DNA from: Aporrectodea caliginosa
Lineage: Eukaryota > Annelida > Clitellata > Crassiclitellata > Lumbricidae
Assembly: GCA_020284085.1 (NCBI GenBank)
Contig: JACEVL010001876.1
Span: 1-64,000, forward strand
Length of the DNA stretch: 64,000 nt
Direction of reading: 5' to 3'
Part shown: positions 1 through 10,496 of the stretch, one piece after another
Layout: each line of letters begins with the position of its first letter
Position numbering within the stretch: the first letter of the stretch is position 1
Notes under the pieces: model-generated
Told to the model about the DNA's origin: nothing
Database searches by the model: none
The model's input: the letters and a program-made list of their open reading frames with translations, nothing else
Made by a program: the position numbers and the translations under genes

Positions 1-2293
1 CAGTCACAGCCCCATTCGCTTTGGGAGAGTATGTCACTGAGTTGCCCCAATTGTTGTGTGATTATTGCCTACTAAACTTGCACGGAGAAAAAATAATGAG
101 AAAAGTGGGAACCTTAACGATTAGCCTATCAACACAGAAGTCAACAGAACTTAAGCCTAATCATTTCAAATTTTAAAAAAGATATATAAGCTTACACATC
201 GAGGGGACTGGTAAAGTAGCTATAAAATGTACAAATCTGATAATGCAAGAAAGAAAAACAAACGGTCAAAACAAATTTCTGATGACAGAAATATTGTGAT
301 ATTGTGCATGACCTCGTAGTGCATAACATTTTATCCCAACGACTAGGCTATTAAGTCGTACAAATTTTGAAGACACAAATGGTTCTGACAAGTTAGGCTG
401 TAAAGTTTTAGTCGGTGACGTTCATTATTTCCTCTGTAATCTTCCACCACTAGTCTACGTATTGCCACGTATTGGGTCCAGATTTAATCGTCCGTGAAAC
501 GCAACGACACCTTTGTGCCCCTAAGCGTCGTTTGTTGATCAGAAAGGAAGCACAAATATGAAGGTTCTGGATGTCTAAAGTGACTCCTTTCATGATTTCT
601 GGGACCGTGTTAACAGCTCAACCAATTGAGTGATTCTCCAGAGCTCTATATAGGAGCGTGTGTCACGGTGTGTGTGAACAAATCAACCCCGCTTTTTTAT
701 GAAGTAGCCTAAATAATGATAAACCAGTCTTGTTCGCCGTTGTCTAGAACTTCCTTGTCAGAACGAATGGGAGCTAGGCCCATTTTTGAAGTTCGTTGTG
801 TACACTAACTGTACATGTATGTAGACCCTTATTCTTATAGTATTAAACGCAAGACGGCATAGGACCTACGCTTCTATAATGCGAACTCATAGTTAATCGG
901 TATAGTTTAAGTTTCCATTGTAATTTCTAGTTCTGCCTTTGTTTGATTTCTAAAATTTCAGCCATTATCGGAAAATTACTACAGTACCTAATTGTTTTGC
1001 TGTTTACGAACACATCTAGGCCACCCTCAGCACGAACTCCCCTTTGTTGTCTCCAAGTAAACAGAACGTCATTGTAAAGTAGTAGTTCGTTTAGGAATTC
1101 ATTTTTCGGAATCACAAGTGGGACATAATCAGCTGAATAGTCATGCTTTATTTTAAACTTGCATACATCACCAACACCAAAGGGTAACTTGTATTGTGAC
1201 AGTGGTGTTCAGTCACTAACACTTTAAACAAGTATTCCAAGTGATTGGGAAACCAATGCTGAACATTGTTAAAAGAAAATCACCACCACTTTTCCTTCCT
1301 GTGCTTCTTTCATTGTATGTTTTCCAAGATTCTGCAGCATCTGTTGTTTAGCTCTATCATGGTCTGTCGTCAACATACATGTATCAACAATTGTTAAACA
1401 GATTGTAAACATGTAAGTCTGCATGTACTTTTATTATCTACGAGTGACCTTAAAGTAGCAGAGAGCATAATACTGTACTAAATGTGTATGCATGTATAGG
1501 GGAAGGAGAAGGAAATAGGAGGAATTGGGAGAAGGCAGAGGGAAGGATGAACACATTGGTTACCACCACTTTGTGGGGCAAAGTTACACCCTTGCTTATC
1601 ACAACAAAGTGCAACACTTCATAAATTATCAGAATGGGCATCTCTTTGTATCGTGTCTTAAATTACTGGTGAGCACTCTACAATCTACATGCAACTATTT
1701 GAAATGCTTCGGTATTCCATGGCACGAACCTCAACGAAACCCACCAAAATTCATACTGCAACCTGGCTTATCACTGAACCAAGGTCAGTTAAAACATCTA
1801 GCAGATTACCAGATAATGCTCACTGGTCAGCCAACAGTTTGTCTTACTCAAAATTACAAACACATGTACTGCAAGGGAACAGCCGTAAAGGGTCATCCAA
1901 ATGTGGACAAGGGGATTATGACCAGTACGGCCGGCCATAAATATGGTATATAGTTACTTTAGTACAACCTGATTTAGTTTCTTCTTCATTTAATGCCCCA
2001 CAGCATACTAATCAGACCATATTATACTGCCTTGTGGACAAGTTAGTGGACGTCCAAGCATCAAAGGACCGCTCCCACCTCACCCTTTGTTCATTGGTTT
2101 TGGCGTGTGGACGTCCACAAAGGGGTAGGGTATGGCTAAATGCGGACAAGGCGAGGCAGGGTTCCAACGTAGGTCATTTTCTGCAAACGTCCTTAAACAT
2201 TATGGACAACCCTCAATAATTGATGAAAACAACTCTTGCTGTAACCTCTGCCACGATGTTACTTGGAATCTCCTGACAGTCTATCTTGAATGT
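1..2293. other. Gene-poor left flank
   Basis: No conserved coding sequence was recognised on either strand. The longest open frame (1525-1953, plus) shows no family motif. The stretch 1880-2215 repeats short motifs built on GTGGAC, including GTGGACGTCC and its variants, but no clear element boundaries are visible. The 3' UTR of SNRPF, which is transcribed leftward, must lie to the right of or overlap this region. I could not place its poly(A) signal with confidence. Confidence 0.5.
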
Positions 2294-2356
2294 TTAACCC
2301 TTTAATGACGAGCTGCATTGGTTTCTTGTAGAGTACACACGTCGTTAAAGGGTTAA
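2294..2356 (+). mobile_element. TTAA-flanked palindromic mini-element, copy 1
   Basis: A 63-bp near-palindrome. It begins TTAACCCTTTAATGACGAGC and ends CGTCGTTAAAGGGTTAA, so the outer ~15 bp of each arm are complementary and TTAA stands at both ends. The middle (GCTGCATTGGTTTC...AGTACAC) is shared with copies at 16989, 29335, 59543 and 62443. TTAA target sites with CCCTTT termini are typical of piggyBac-type transposons. Assigning it to that class is inference. The copy lies just downstream of the SNRPF stop codon and may fall in its 3' UTR. Confidence 0.7.
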
Positions 2357-2812
2357 ATTCTGTATCGTTCTCGTCCAGGCTAAACTTGGCTTTTCAGACT
2401 GATGATGATCCGCAGATTATAAGTGTTAAACCGTACATGGTTGAAGGAATTTAAATGACGGCTATAATAATTCAGCTAAATGCCAAAACACACAGAACCA
2501 TGCTGTGAAATTAATCTGCAACTAAACAGATCATGGCCGTCTCAGTTTCAAACCCAACATTATACCGCCATCAAACTTTTCACAAAAAACAAGTTTTTCA
2601 TTTGCACAATAAAAGACACCAATAGAAAGGAAAATGAAATCAGCAAATCGTTTATGCCCTTTTTCACTGGACACTGTGTGCTGGTAAAACTTGAAAACTT
2701 CATTTTGTTCTGGAATATCAGTTTCATTATTGTCAATATTCACACATGACACTGTCACATCTTGAGTGTGAAACAAAGAAGACAAAAACAGGAAGTCAAA
2801 AGTCCAGATGCG

Positions 2813-2879
2813 CTACTCTCTCATCTCTCCATCTTCATCGTCATCTTCAACGCCCCGAATGTACAATACATTGTTACAC
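2813..2879 (-). CDS. SNRPF: SNRPF exon 4 (Sm2 motif and stop)
   Basis: Encodes the C-terminal [10 protein letters not shown] segment of Sm2 plus the acidic tail and TAG. The acceptor reads ATTTCAG on the minus strand. The first base completes an Arg codon split across the intron (phase 2). Confidence 0.95.
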
Positions 2880-5800
2880 CTGAAATAGTAACAGCCTGTT
2901 AGAAACCAGATTCCAAAAATTAATTATGAAAACTGACAAAAATAACAGTGTACAGAAGAATATCAATATCTTATATAAGCAAACAAGTACTTTCTCTTAT
3001 CATTAATGTTCATATATTAAGCACCACTATTTAATGGCCAAGCAACAACTGAAGGTGCTAATTAGTTGTGAGTAAAGGACTTGCTCAGTCCCCACCCGGT
3101 AATCTAAGTAATTATGCATATTGCTTATTAAACCGGTTGCAGAAGAGCCGCAGCTCGGTGTACAGACATCGTAAGATAAATACAAAATCAATAGTACAGC
3201 ATTCATGCTACAAATGATATCCTCATATTATTGCCAATAAGAGTCAAGATCCTGGGCATAGGTAGTTGATTTCCTTGGTGGGAGCAACTTATGTAAAACA
3301 TGTCCCAGGTTTTTTAGAACAGCTGTGAAAAGACCAGTATGTTATAACTTGAAACCATACTGCTCACAGTGCTCAGGTTACAAGGCAAGCACTCTAGCCA
3401 GTTCGCTACCTTGTCTTATTCTCACCTTTATCAACACCAGGCCAAACATCCAGCATCTAACTGGAATCCAATACAGAAGATTTTCCATGTTATAAGTAAC
3501 TTTCATTTCTTGTATTTTCTTTACTTAGTTCCATATCTTAATTCTTTCATGTAACATTTTATTAAAGGGTTTGAACATTCAAATCAATCAACATAACTCA
3601 CCTGATGAGAACTTCACCAAGGTTACCAGAAAGAGCGCCATCAATGTATTCTTCTGTATTTGCCAGCTGCAATCATTAAAAAGACACCAAAATAAAATTG
3701 TATTCTCGTCTATTTTGCAACAGCTCACGTGTTGCAAATCTGATCATAATCAACAGGCCAGCAAGGCAAGTTAAGTTATAACGTGACCACACAGGGCCAA
3801 TGCTTGAGAGTAAATTCCCACAGTGACTGGTATACATCTGGAGTTCATCTCTAGCATGCATTGAGGTTTCCACCTGCTCATGTAACCTAACTTAAGGTTT
3901 CGATCTAACAAACTGTAAAACCATTTAGCTTAGTGTAGGCCAGGAGTGTCAAAAAGCCAACGCATTTGTGGCCTGCTGATGATGTTTTTCTGACCTGCGG
4001 AGACTTGTCTAGACAACACAATTCGAGAACAATTTTAAGTTCAAATTTGTCATTTTTATGGCTTAACGAGTTTTATGTAATGCTCGTGACTGATAACGAA
4101 GATCAAAATTAAGTTTTTATAAGTTTAAATTGACTCTTTGAAATGCACCATTTTTTCTGGGTACATACTCATCGAGCCCCTTCCCAAACCCCTGCCCCAT
4201 TTTGCTCTGGTGCTTTTGGCACCATTGGTCCACCACTTGCTGGAAATATTGCCACTGGCCCACCATTAAAAATGTTTTGACACATCTGGTGTAGGCAGGT
4301 GCTATATCATATATGAAGTGTCTAGATAACTAACTTACCCCATGCAATATTTTAACAGGGATTTTTCCACAAAAAGAAAATTACCATCTATTGTCAGTGT
4401 CAACATTTACACAATGTCACCAAAGGACAACAAGTTTCAAACTGATTAAAGAGTTTTTTTACACTAAGCAACACAAACAAGGACCAGTGTTCTACAGGTC
4501 AATTTACTAATGTACTGGCATATTTGCTATAAACTAAATATAAAGTAGCCATAGCTGCCATACTACTCTTTATAACAGATAAAAAAAACTGTTCAAAATT
4601 CTTTACAGCTCCACCATGAGCTGACATGCTGTTAACATTGCAGTTAGATTAATACTGATACCATGATCACAGTAGTGTCATTTTCGACACTATTTCATAT
4701 ACTGCACTACAGTAAGGGTCACAATTTAAAGTTTGTACATATTATATTCAGTCCTTGAATATTTAGAGCCAATCCACAAGATAAAACTCTATAGTGTAAC
4801 TGTTCACTACAACCCGGTTTTATACAACAATGATGGGCATTTATCCAAGTATATACATATACAATTATACATATACCTATACAAATTTGCTTACCTGTAG
4901 GTTCATGTATCCATCGACTGATACAAGGAATCCCTTGTATTCCATACCCCACTTTAACTTGACCATGACTGGTTTTCCTGTGAGGCCATTGAGAAAGGGC
5001 TTTGGATTGAGAGGCAGAGCCTAAGAAAACATTCAGTATAAATTTTAAATGATTTATAAAGATGTATCAAATTCAAAATTAATATTAACAAACACTGTCA
5101 CTTAATTTCAACACATGTAAACTAACATTGGGTGGCAGCTTAGCTGGCAGAGCACGTATACGATACTGGTCAGAATTATAGTGAAACTATGTTGAATGAG
5201 CCTAGTACGATGGGTGACTATGGTGGGATGTGAATACGTAATCATCGTTTTCGGTCAAGTAAACGAGTACGAACACAGGTGGGAGATTAAAAGGTGTCTT
5301 ATTGAATAGTTTTAGTTTCAACAACACCTCCATTCTAAGTTTCTTCAGCCTGGAGAACATGCACCAAAGCCTAAGATTCTCATGGTTAGCATGCAGGATT
5401 ATCAATTCAAAGTTTGGGATTTGATTCCCCACTTGAACAATAACTGGGTGCGGCCCGAATCCATAAAACCTTGAAACAAATTTCTACCGGATCCCCGAAA
5501 ATGATTTTCTAAGTCCGACCCAAATGAATATAATTAATAGTGATGTAAATTTACCGGTAAAATATTTTTGCGGTAAAAAATCCGGATTTTTTACCGGTAA
5601 AATTGGTAAAATATGGTAAAAAATGATTTCAGTGATGTAGTATCTTGGTTATGTTCCCCAACGGTGTGTTTAGCCATTTATCAGTTACAGACAAATATTG
5701 AAACACCTTAGTAGTCCTATTGAATTGCTAATAGTTTGTTTGGAAGAAAAACACATTTTTATAATAAAGTGAGTTTTCGTCCACTGTCACAAATTGTAAT

Positions 5801-7624
5801 AATTGTTGTAAGTGATTCAGCCCAGATGAAAACTTCTCTGATATTTGGTAGGCCTATATATCAGGTCTCATTCACTTCAAAAAGCTACAACTTATCAGTT
5901 CTAGTAAGTAGAATTTAGAGAAATAGAAGATACGTAGGCTCTAGTGTAGCTGTCTATATTAGGCTCTACAGTAGCCTAGTATTACTTGTCACTTGCTGGT
6001 AGATTTCATAGTTAGATTTCTGCAACAGAAAATGGTGCATGAAAACTAGGTGGAATTTTGGAAGAACTAACCGCGTATTATTTCAACACAATTCAGCAAT
6101 CATCCTACATTATTTGTCAACGAGTGATGAGCCCGTGAACAGAAAGAAAGAAAGAATTTTACACAGCAAAGTGCATAGGTCATAATATTATATCTGAGCA
6201 ACACCCAAGCCTATGATCAGTTGCTACAATCTTGTGAATGAAGCTGGCATTGAAAACCTGAAGTGAATATTGATACTAATAATATTCATTATGTTATTTA
6301 ATAGGCCCTAAGTGAAAAGAAATAAAACTTAAAGTATTTACCATTTTAATCATTTTTTACCATATTTTACCACGGTAAAATATAATGTGGATTTTTTACC
6401 GGTAAAAAATCATTTCACATCACTAATAATTAACAAATAAACATGTGAATAGGCAGTATATCGATATGCATCAAGACCACGCTATGTTTATGTCATGTTT
6501 TCGGGAAATCTGGCTATTGTATATTTTCAGCGTTTTCGGGTTGTGGGGATTCGGGTTGGCCCCAATAACCTATTTCAAGCTTCCTGTTCCACAAGTGGCA
6601 TGCCTCTGAAATGAATACATCGGCTCTACACTTGTTAGGAGCCATTATCCAAATTCCTCACCTTTCTAACCAATACAATAAAACATGTCGATTAAGCATG
6701 CATGATTAAAATTTACGCACTGGCTACGGAACCGTCCGGACGGTGCCGTTATTTCTTTTCTACGAAACCGCCCGCAAATAATCTATGGGCGATTGCACAT
6801 ATCTATGGCGTGTACATCCGGTTGAAATAAATATTGGCAAAAGCCTGTCACGTGAACTAGTTGTCTTCCCGTCGAATTTTTATATGGCGGACAACTTGAG
6901 GGTTGGTTAGGGCCAGGTTAGTATTCGTGTGGTCGTTTAGTGTCAAATTAGGCGTCGTGAGGGTCGGTTAGGGTCAGGGTTAGTTTCGTTAATCCCTTAA
7001 CTACTGCGCTATTGATGGTTCGGCTTTCACGCCATAGATATGTGCAATCGCCCATAAGATTATTTGCGGACGGTTCCGTAGAAAAGAAATTACGGCACCG
7101 TCCGGACGGTTCCGTAGCCAGTGCCTAAAATTTAAGTGGCTTAAACTTTCATTTTTTTAATATTCAAATGACAATCTTTCAAATATGTTCCCATATAAGT
7201 CTTGCTAATTTTATATCCTAAACCCTATTGAGATGGAACAGATTCCAATTAAATCATTGCTGAAGTTATGAGAAACTGGAGATACCCCGATGGGTAAAGT
7301 TCGAGACCACCCCACCATTCATTCGGTGGTGTGATTGGTTTAAAACGCTCTGGCCGAAGTGGTGCATCAGAAAATCTGTGTTTATGTATCTGCAAAGAAA
7401 GAGCTTTCATGCTTCCGTTTAACGAAAATGACACAACTGAGCTGCCATGCTCGTCTTATTCCCATTCGTCTACTATACGTCGATGCACGCGCCAGTCGAC
7501 CATGTTGAAATGTCCTCATGTTCACATAACACGCAATTTCATCTTCTTCGTATAAAAACACGGAAAATGCGAAAAATAAATTATGCACTACGCATTGAAA
7601 CACACATATACGTACCGACGTCAT
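2813..7624 (-). CDS. SNRPF: Small nuclear ribonucleoprotein F (Sm protein F)
   Basis: SmF is one of seven Sm proteins that form the ring around the uridine-rich Sm site of U1, U2, U4 and U5 snRNAs. It acts in the nucleus in pre-mRNA splicing. Coding exons in transcription order are 7624-7616, 5020-4895, 3666-3602 and 2879-2813, giving 9+126+65+67 bp, or 88 aa plus TAG. The human protein is 86 aa. Sm1 carries [19 protein letters not shown] and Sm2 carries [12 protein letters not shown], followed by an acidic tail ([11 protein letters not shown]). All junctions are GT-AG and frames match. Exons 2-4 are certain. The three-codon first exon (ATG ACG TCG before GTACGT) was chosen because the exon 2 acceptor leaves phase 0 and no other ATG before a good donor was found. 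The gene is divergent from IFT57, and every intron contains a transposon or SINE. Confidence 0.95.
3230..3408 (-). repeat. tRNA-derived SINE in SNRPF intron 3
   Basis: Read on the minus strand, 3408 to 3398 is TAGCGAACTGG, close to a Pol III A box. GCTTGCCTTGTAACC follows, and a degenerate B box (GGTTTCAAGTT) lies at 3356-3346, about 41 bp from the A box. The segment GCCTTGTAACC recurs in the SINE at 53000-53194. The 3' boundary is approximate. Confidence 0.55.
3602..3666 (-). CDS. SNRPF: SNRPF exon 3
   Basis: Encodes [20 protein letters not shown] plus IR, joining the Sm1 and Sm2 motifs. Acceptor GATTGCAG and donor GTGAGT are both on the minus strand. Length 65 bp, ending in phase 2. Confidence 0.96.
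3941..4288. mobile_element. Non-autonomous hAT element (348 bp) in SNRPF intron 2
   Basis: Flanked by a perfect 8-bp duplication, GTGTAGGC (3933-3940 and 4289-4296). Termini are CAGGAGTGTCAAAA and TTTTGACACATCTG, imperfect inverted repeats with the CAG...CTG ends usual for hAT elements. There is no transposase coding, so it is a deletion derivative. It sits wholly in the intron between SNRPF exons 2 and 3. Confidence 0.88.
4895..5020 (-). CDS. SNRPF: SNRPF exon 2 (Sm1 motif)
   Basis: Encodes 42 residues beginning [20 protein letters not shown] and ending [10 protein letters not shown], nearly identical to other animal SmF proteins. The acceptor on the minus strand is TTTTCTTAG and the donor is GTAAGC. 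It enters and leaves in phase 0. Confidence 0.97.
5538..6425. mobile_element. hAT-type element (888 bp) in SNRPF intron 1
   Basis: Perfect 8-bp target duplication ATAATTAA at 5530-5537 and 6426-6433. The termini are TAGTGATGT and ACATCACTA. The subterminal ends on both sides are packed with TTTACCGGTAAA and its relatives, which can pair over long stretches. No transposase frame survives, so it is a non-autonomous copy. Confidence 0.9.
6716..7125. mobile_element. Long-TIR element, Mutator-like MITE (410 bp), in SNRPF intron 1
   Basis: Two arms of about 95 bp (6716-6812 and 7031-7125) are inverted copies, each carrying GCACTGGCTACGGAACCGTC and a GGGCGATTGCACATATCTAT segment. The element is flanked by a perfect 9-bp duplication, TAAAATTTA (6707-6715 and 7126-7134). 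Long TIRs with 9-bp duplications are the hallmark of Mutator-like elements, so the class is inferred from structure only. The interior holds two degenerate GGTTAGGG-rich segments at about 6898-6924 and 6959-6985. No coding capacity. Confidence 0.85.
7616..7624 (-). CDS. SNRPF: SNRPF exon 1 (three codons, proposed)
   Basis: ATG ACG TCG followed by GTACGTATAT, a strong donor. Joined to exon 2 it gives [11 protein letters not shown], which resembles the short N-terminus before NPKP in animal SmF proteins. Because so little is coded here, this exon rests on splice-site quality and frame rather than on homology. Confidence 0.6.
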
Positions 7625-7764
7625 TATATCAGTTTGTCAATTTGGTTAAGAAATTATGAGAATAGAAACCAAAATTCTCCACTTTTGCCGGCGCTCTTTG
7701 TCGGACACAACGCGAAGGGCCGTGGGATCCGCTGGTTCTCTGCCTTTTCGTTCAGAAAAACTGA

Positions 7765-7795
7765 GTAAGTAAGTAGCTTTTATTTGCCGTGACAA
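7765..7795 (-). repeat. LINE-like 3' tail with TTAC repeats
   Basis: On the minus strand this reads GCAAATAAAAGCTACTTACT followed by TACT units. It matches the plus-strand sequence at about 44770-44795 (GCAAATAAAGGCTACTTACT). Short tandem tails of this type usually mark the 3' ends of non-LTR retrotransposons. Confidence 0.5.
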
Positions 7796-7807
7796 ACATA
7801 TTAATAT

Positions 7808-7835
7808 CACAGCATAAATAATTATTTATGCTGTG
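7808..7835. repeat. Perfect 28-bp palindrome
   Basis: Arms of 14 bp with no spacer: CACAGCATAAATAA joined to its exact complement. It lies about 185 bp upstream of the proposed SNRPF start codon. It could form a cruciform or hairpin, but no family was recognised. Confidence 0.85.
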
Positions 7836-7937
7836 AAAATATCCATTACATTGCTATAGAACATTTATATACATTATTTAAAATAGATTGTAGCACGAGC
7901 AAATATAATAGACGAGGTTAGAAAGTATAGACGAGAA

Positions 7938-8025
7938 TAAGCTCGTGAATAAGCTGGCGCTCTGCGCTTGGCTTTCGAGTGGCGCTATAGAAGTTGGGAG
8001 ATTATGATTACGATTACGAATATAG
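7938..8025 (+). repeat. Dispersed LINE/SINE tail with ATTACG repeats, copy 1
   Basis: Contains GAATAAGCTGGCGCTCTGCG, then a GGCGCTATAGAA segment and a GATTACGATTACGA tail. The same order appears at about 26505-26600 (plus) and 39355-39435 (minus). The short tandem tail suggests the 3' end of a non-LTR retroelement. Confidence 0.6.
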
Positions 8026-8631
8026 CCTGAAGAACCAATAAATTATCAATAATAGACTCCTTCCTATTATAAGAGGTCGTTGCTTCTAACATCCTTTTTG
8101 AAAAGGTACTTAATATAGGTCTAATATTATATCTCTTCTATCCGCTCTATCAGATCGTTGACTTCTACATGTTTCTAATTATATATTTGAGATCTTTGTA
8201 CGCATGGGAATGGTCCTACGTTCTCCACAACTAAACGGTGTCTGTTTACTTTAAAATAATAATTATATTTGACAATAAACTGTGTATTAACTATTAAAGT
8301 ATTCAGAATCCGAGTAAAACTGCATATCCTGCTATTTAAAAATACTTTCATGATATAAGTGCTTAGCGAAGAAATACATTTTTAGCAGACGACAAACGCA
8401 GAGAAATGCTACAACTATAATAACAGTAAAATATTAAATATTTACGTTGTTTGAAGTTGTAAATTGTCTCGGATGGAAGAAGTTAGAAGTTTTGCCTTTG
8501 TTATTACTTTTGAACCGAAGTTTTGTAACCGAGGTCGAAGTGAGCGCTATTATTTTAGAAGTTTGGTTTAATGTGCTCATGAAAATAATTTTAATGATGA
8601 TAATAGTGCACCCGTAAAAGTCTCCTTAGAA

Positions 8632-9675
8632 CAGGGGTGGGCAAACTACGGCCCGCGGGCCAGATCCGGCCCGCCAACGCTTTTTATCCGGCCCGCCAAA
8701 ACATTTTATCTGGTCCAAACAATTCTTCAGAAAAGTAAAAAGTCCTAAAATTCAGACCGCAAGAAAAATTCCTTTCTTATTTGCTATTCCGGTTTGTATT
8801 ATTCGCATTCACCTACATCTGTAAACAAACATTTACAACTCTGAAGATAAACAAATCCAAGAAAAAATCTCAGTTAGCTGATCTAAATTTCAACTCCATA
8901 ATACGAATGTGAACTTAGTCTCTCGAAGCCGTTATTATCGGCTGCTCCAGCTCCGAGTGGATTCTCGCTCTTTCTCATGATGCCCTATAGATAGTGGCTC
9001 TTGCTTTCGTTACTAGTCGAATTGACCACTGTTCATCGACTCTCCTTGGCCTCACCTTGGAGTTCTGGGGCGACTAGATTGGGTTCTGTGCTCGGCTGCT
9101 TGGCTCATTGTGCGAATTCCCAAATTCGGCTCTGTTTTTGCCTACATGCGCGATGTGTTGCACTGTCTTGCTGCCTGTGGCCCAACAAATATCATACCGG
9201 ATTCCTGCTTTCGTTTCACGCTGCACCCTCGACTGTGCTCTATCTTACCTCCAGGGGTGATCTCTGCCGCCCAGTGGCCGACGTTGTAGCATGCCCTGCA
9301 TCTGGAATGACCTACCATCGGAGCTGCGTTTGCTACCTCTGACCAATCTAAATGCGTTTTATAAATCACTCAAGTCTTTTCTCAATAGTCGTGTCTGGGC
9401 TAAGAACACCCTGAGTAGGTTTGTTGAAGGTGAGCTATATAAGTGCCCAGAATTAATGAATGCAACCAGCGCAATCACTCTGGATTAACGGAAAATTGTT
9501 GTGCACGTTCACAGTTGCATACATCTCACAAGTTACAGACAAAGTACAATTAATTTTAATTCGGTAAAATTTTTTAATTTTAGTTGTTATTAAAAGTTAG
9601 AAATTTTGTATGTGGCCCCCCGAATTTTTTTGGCGTGTAATGTGGCCCAATGTGCCAAAAGTTTGCCCACCTCTG
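8632..9675. mobile_element. hAT element (1,044 bp) between SNRPF and IFT57
   Basis: Perfect 8-bp target duplication CCTTAGAA (8624-8631, 9676-9683). Left end CAGGGGTGGGCAAACTACGG, right end AAAAGTTTGCCCACCTCTG. GGCCC-rich subterminal sequences on both sides fit the well-known hAT group with GTGGGCAAACT termini. The interior holds no recognisable transposase. Instead it holds a decayed LINE reverse-transcriptase C-terminus (about 9140-9430). Confidence 0.93.
9140..9430 (+). pseudogene. LINE reverse transcriptase C-terminal fragment nested in the hAT element
   Basis: The frame at 9291 reads IWNDLPSELRLLP, then TNLNAFYKSLKSFLNSRVW. This is the WNxLPxELR...LxxFKxxLKxFL signature at the end of CR1/L2-type reverse transcriptases. 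The preceding RGDLCRPVAD segment lies in another frame, so the copy is frameshifted. Its position inside the hAT boundaries implies a nested insertion or an ancient capture. Confidence 0.7.
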
Positions 9676-10290
9676 CCTTAGAATATAGTGACCCTTAGAC
9701 AGGTCAGTTACTTTGGCTCTTACAGGCTCTCATAGCAGTGGGATAATCCGGTTTTCCTTGAGGCTTCAAAGCTATGCCTGCCATCACTGGTGTCTAGCCC
9801 GTCCTTATGACACAAGCTAGGTTAGCTTAGACAAGCAACAATCAAGGGCAATTCATACCGCTCTTGCAGTCAATATCACTCTCATTTTAATCTAAGAATA
9901 GCAAAAGCATGGCTGGATTCTGCAGTGATTTAAGCTGAAGTAAAGTGTTTCAGCGATTTAAGCTGAAACTTTTTTTTTAGCTGCAAAGATGTAATATCTT
10001 GTGTCGATATGGCTGGAAGAGATCTTCTGCCTTTTAATATCTGGTATGGACATCAAAAGGAAAAAGGAGCATCAGCACAATTTGAGAAGTTGAAAATGGT
10101 TATACCTCTGTGATCTTGTTTCTGCGTCAGCAAAAACACCAATACAGGGACCATGCTTGTGAGGAATTTCAATAGGGAGCTTGTGAACAGATGTGCTATC
10201 TTTAACTTTAAATATAAATATGATCATCATTAATATTTGCTTGAATTTCTTTAGAATCTGGACAAGTGAAGTGTTTCTGGAAGTGACGGG

Positions 10291-10496
10291 ATGGCAGAGT
10301 TAGAAACCTTTAAAGATAGTAAACCAGCTGATCGTGGTAATGATGACCTGCAAAGTCTTGCTGATAAAACTGCAGGTGAAGGTCCTGGCCAGCTATATCT
10401 TCCCTTTCTGTTAATGGAGGAATTGGTGGAAAAGCTGAAACTTCTGAAGTATGATATTCACTTCTGCAAAGAGCTTCATCAGAAACCCATTAACAG
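10291..10496 (+). CDS. IFT57: IFT57 exon 1
   Basis: Residues 1-68. The variable N-terminus is followed by LMEELVEKLKLLKYDIHFCK, the conserved opening helix region of IFT57. The donor is GTAAAA, and the exon ends inside an Arg codon (phase 2). Confidence 0.95.

Larger units (their letters stand above)
7625..10266. promoter_or_regulatory. Head-to-head intergenic region of SNRPF and IFT57
   Basis: The two start codons are 2.67 kb apart on opposite strands. The stretch 7660-7770 is CpG-rich compared with its surroundings and is the likely SNRPF promoter side. A TTTCTTTAG acceptor-like site at 10244-10252, just before the IFT57 start, suggests that IFT57 may have an upstream 5' UTR exon. If so, its real promoter lies deeper in this interval. 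I see no clear TATA box. A hAT element (8632-9675) and a LINE-tail repeat fill much of the middle. Confidence 0.45.

Noticed and set aside
630..660. TATA-like CTCTATATAGGAGC as a promoter
   Set aside because: No gene follows on either strand within reach.
1525..1953. 142-codon open frame on the plus strand
   Set aside because: No domain, no coding-like residue pattern and no splice context. It includes repeated GTGGAC-type noncoding motifs.
5140..5180. tRNA-like start (TTAGCTGGCAGAGCAC)
   Set aside because: No B box at the right distance and no cloverleaf. At best a very old SINE piece.
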